Positions 63,951-64,000 of a DNA stretch of 64,000 nt are shown piece after piece (position 1 is the stretch's first letter; each line of letters opens with the position of its first letter). The stretch spans positions 1 through 64,000 of the forward strand of contig NZ_QPHM01000004.1 in NCBI RefSeq assembly GCF_003336245.1, given 5' to 3'. The notes below the pieces were generated by a model. It did not search any database and was not told the DNA's origin. It saw nothing but the letters and a program-made list of their open reading frames with translations. The stretch comes from Haloplanus salinus. GTDB taxonomy: Archaea > Halobacteriota > Halobacteria > Halobacteriales > Haloferacaceae. The translations under genes and the position numbers were made by a program.

Positions 63951-64000
63951 GCTTAACCACGAGAGGCGATCGGGGAGGATAACAGTCCACCTCTGGTCTG

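Overview
The window is haloarchaeal chromosome or megaplasmid DNA. The predicted proteins are strongly acidic, most genes are GC-rich with short or absent leaders, archaeal TATA boxes lie about 25-40 bp upstream of several starts, and the families are haloarchaeal (TBP, Bat-type PAS/GAF/HTH_10 regulator, amphi-Trp protein, XPB-Bax1 pair, PGF-CTERM surface protein). The content is that of a large defence and DNA-processing island assembled from modules and scarred by insertion sequences. I see no tRNA, rRNA or CRISPR array.

Layout. 1-4.1 kb: a PIN-domain protein, an IS66-type element, and an unusual fusion of TRAM-like domains, a zinc finger and a calcineurin-like phosphoesterase. 4.1-11.3 kb: an AddA-like helicase-nuclease and an AddB-like nuclease with an Fe-S staple. 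11.6-14.6 kb: a short HepA/SNF2 helicase overlapping a coiled-coil zinc-ribbon partner. 15.3-19.4 kb: an AT-rich patch with a divergent TATA-binding protein and a DUF1156 (COG1743) DNA methylase gene. That methylase is cut by an IS6-type element whose exact 8-bp target duplication can be read; removing one repeat plus the element restores an 884-codon gene. 19.7-20.7 kb: an IS5-type element. 20.9-25.9 kb: a DUF4143-type ATPase divergent from an McrBC pair. 25.9-35.1 kb: a minus-strand cluster of a DUF1156 methylase, a DUF499 (COG1483) ATPase, a second DUF1156 methylase and a small unknown protein. 35.2-46.1 kb: an unknown protein, a second McrCB pair, and a divergently transcribed 2057-residue protein with a sacsin-like GHKL ATPase at one end and a DUF3883-like nuclease fold at the other.

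46.2-54.2 kb: regulators, small unknowns, transposon debris, the XPB-Bax1 helicase-nuclease pair, two tiny zinc-ribbon proteins, and an Mrr-type endonuclease with a C-terminal membrane anchor. 54.2-64 kb: an IS4-superfamily transposase, a Bat-like regulator, a giant GLUG/Ig/PKD adhesin with a PGF-CTERM tail, and a decayed copy of part of the Bat-like GAF domain.

Working together: the central set (two intact and one disrupted DUF1156 methylases, one DUF499 ATPase, and possibly the split SNF2 helicase) looks like an expanded methylation-based defence system related to the known COG1483-COG1743-SNF2 association. It is bracketed by two McrBC type IV systems and by helicase-nuclease pairs that process DNA ends. 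The three methylase paralogues around one ATPase, the private TBP, the split helicase and the TRAM/zinc-finger/phosphoesterase fusion are the parts least explained by described systems. Gene functions are assigned from motifs read by eye; no database search was run.
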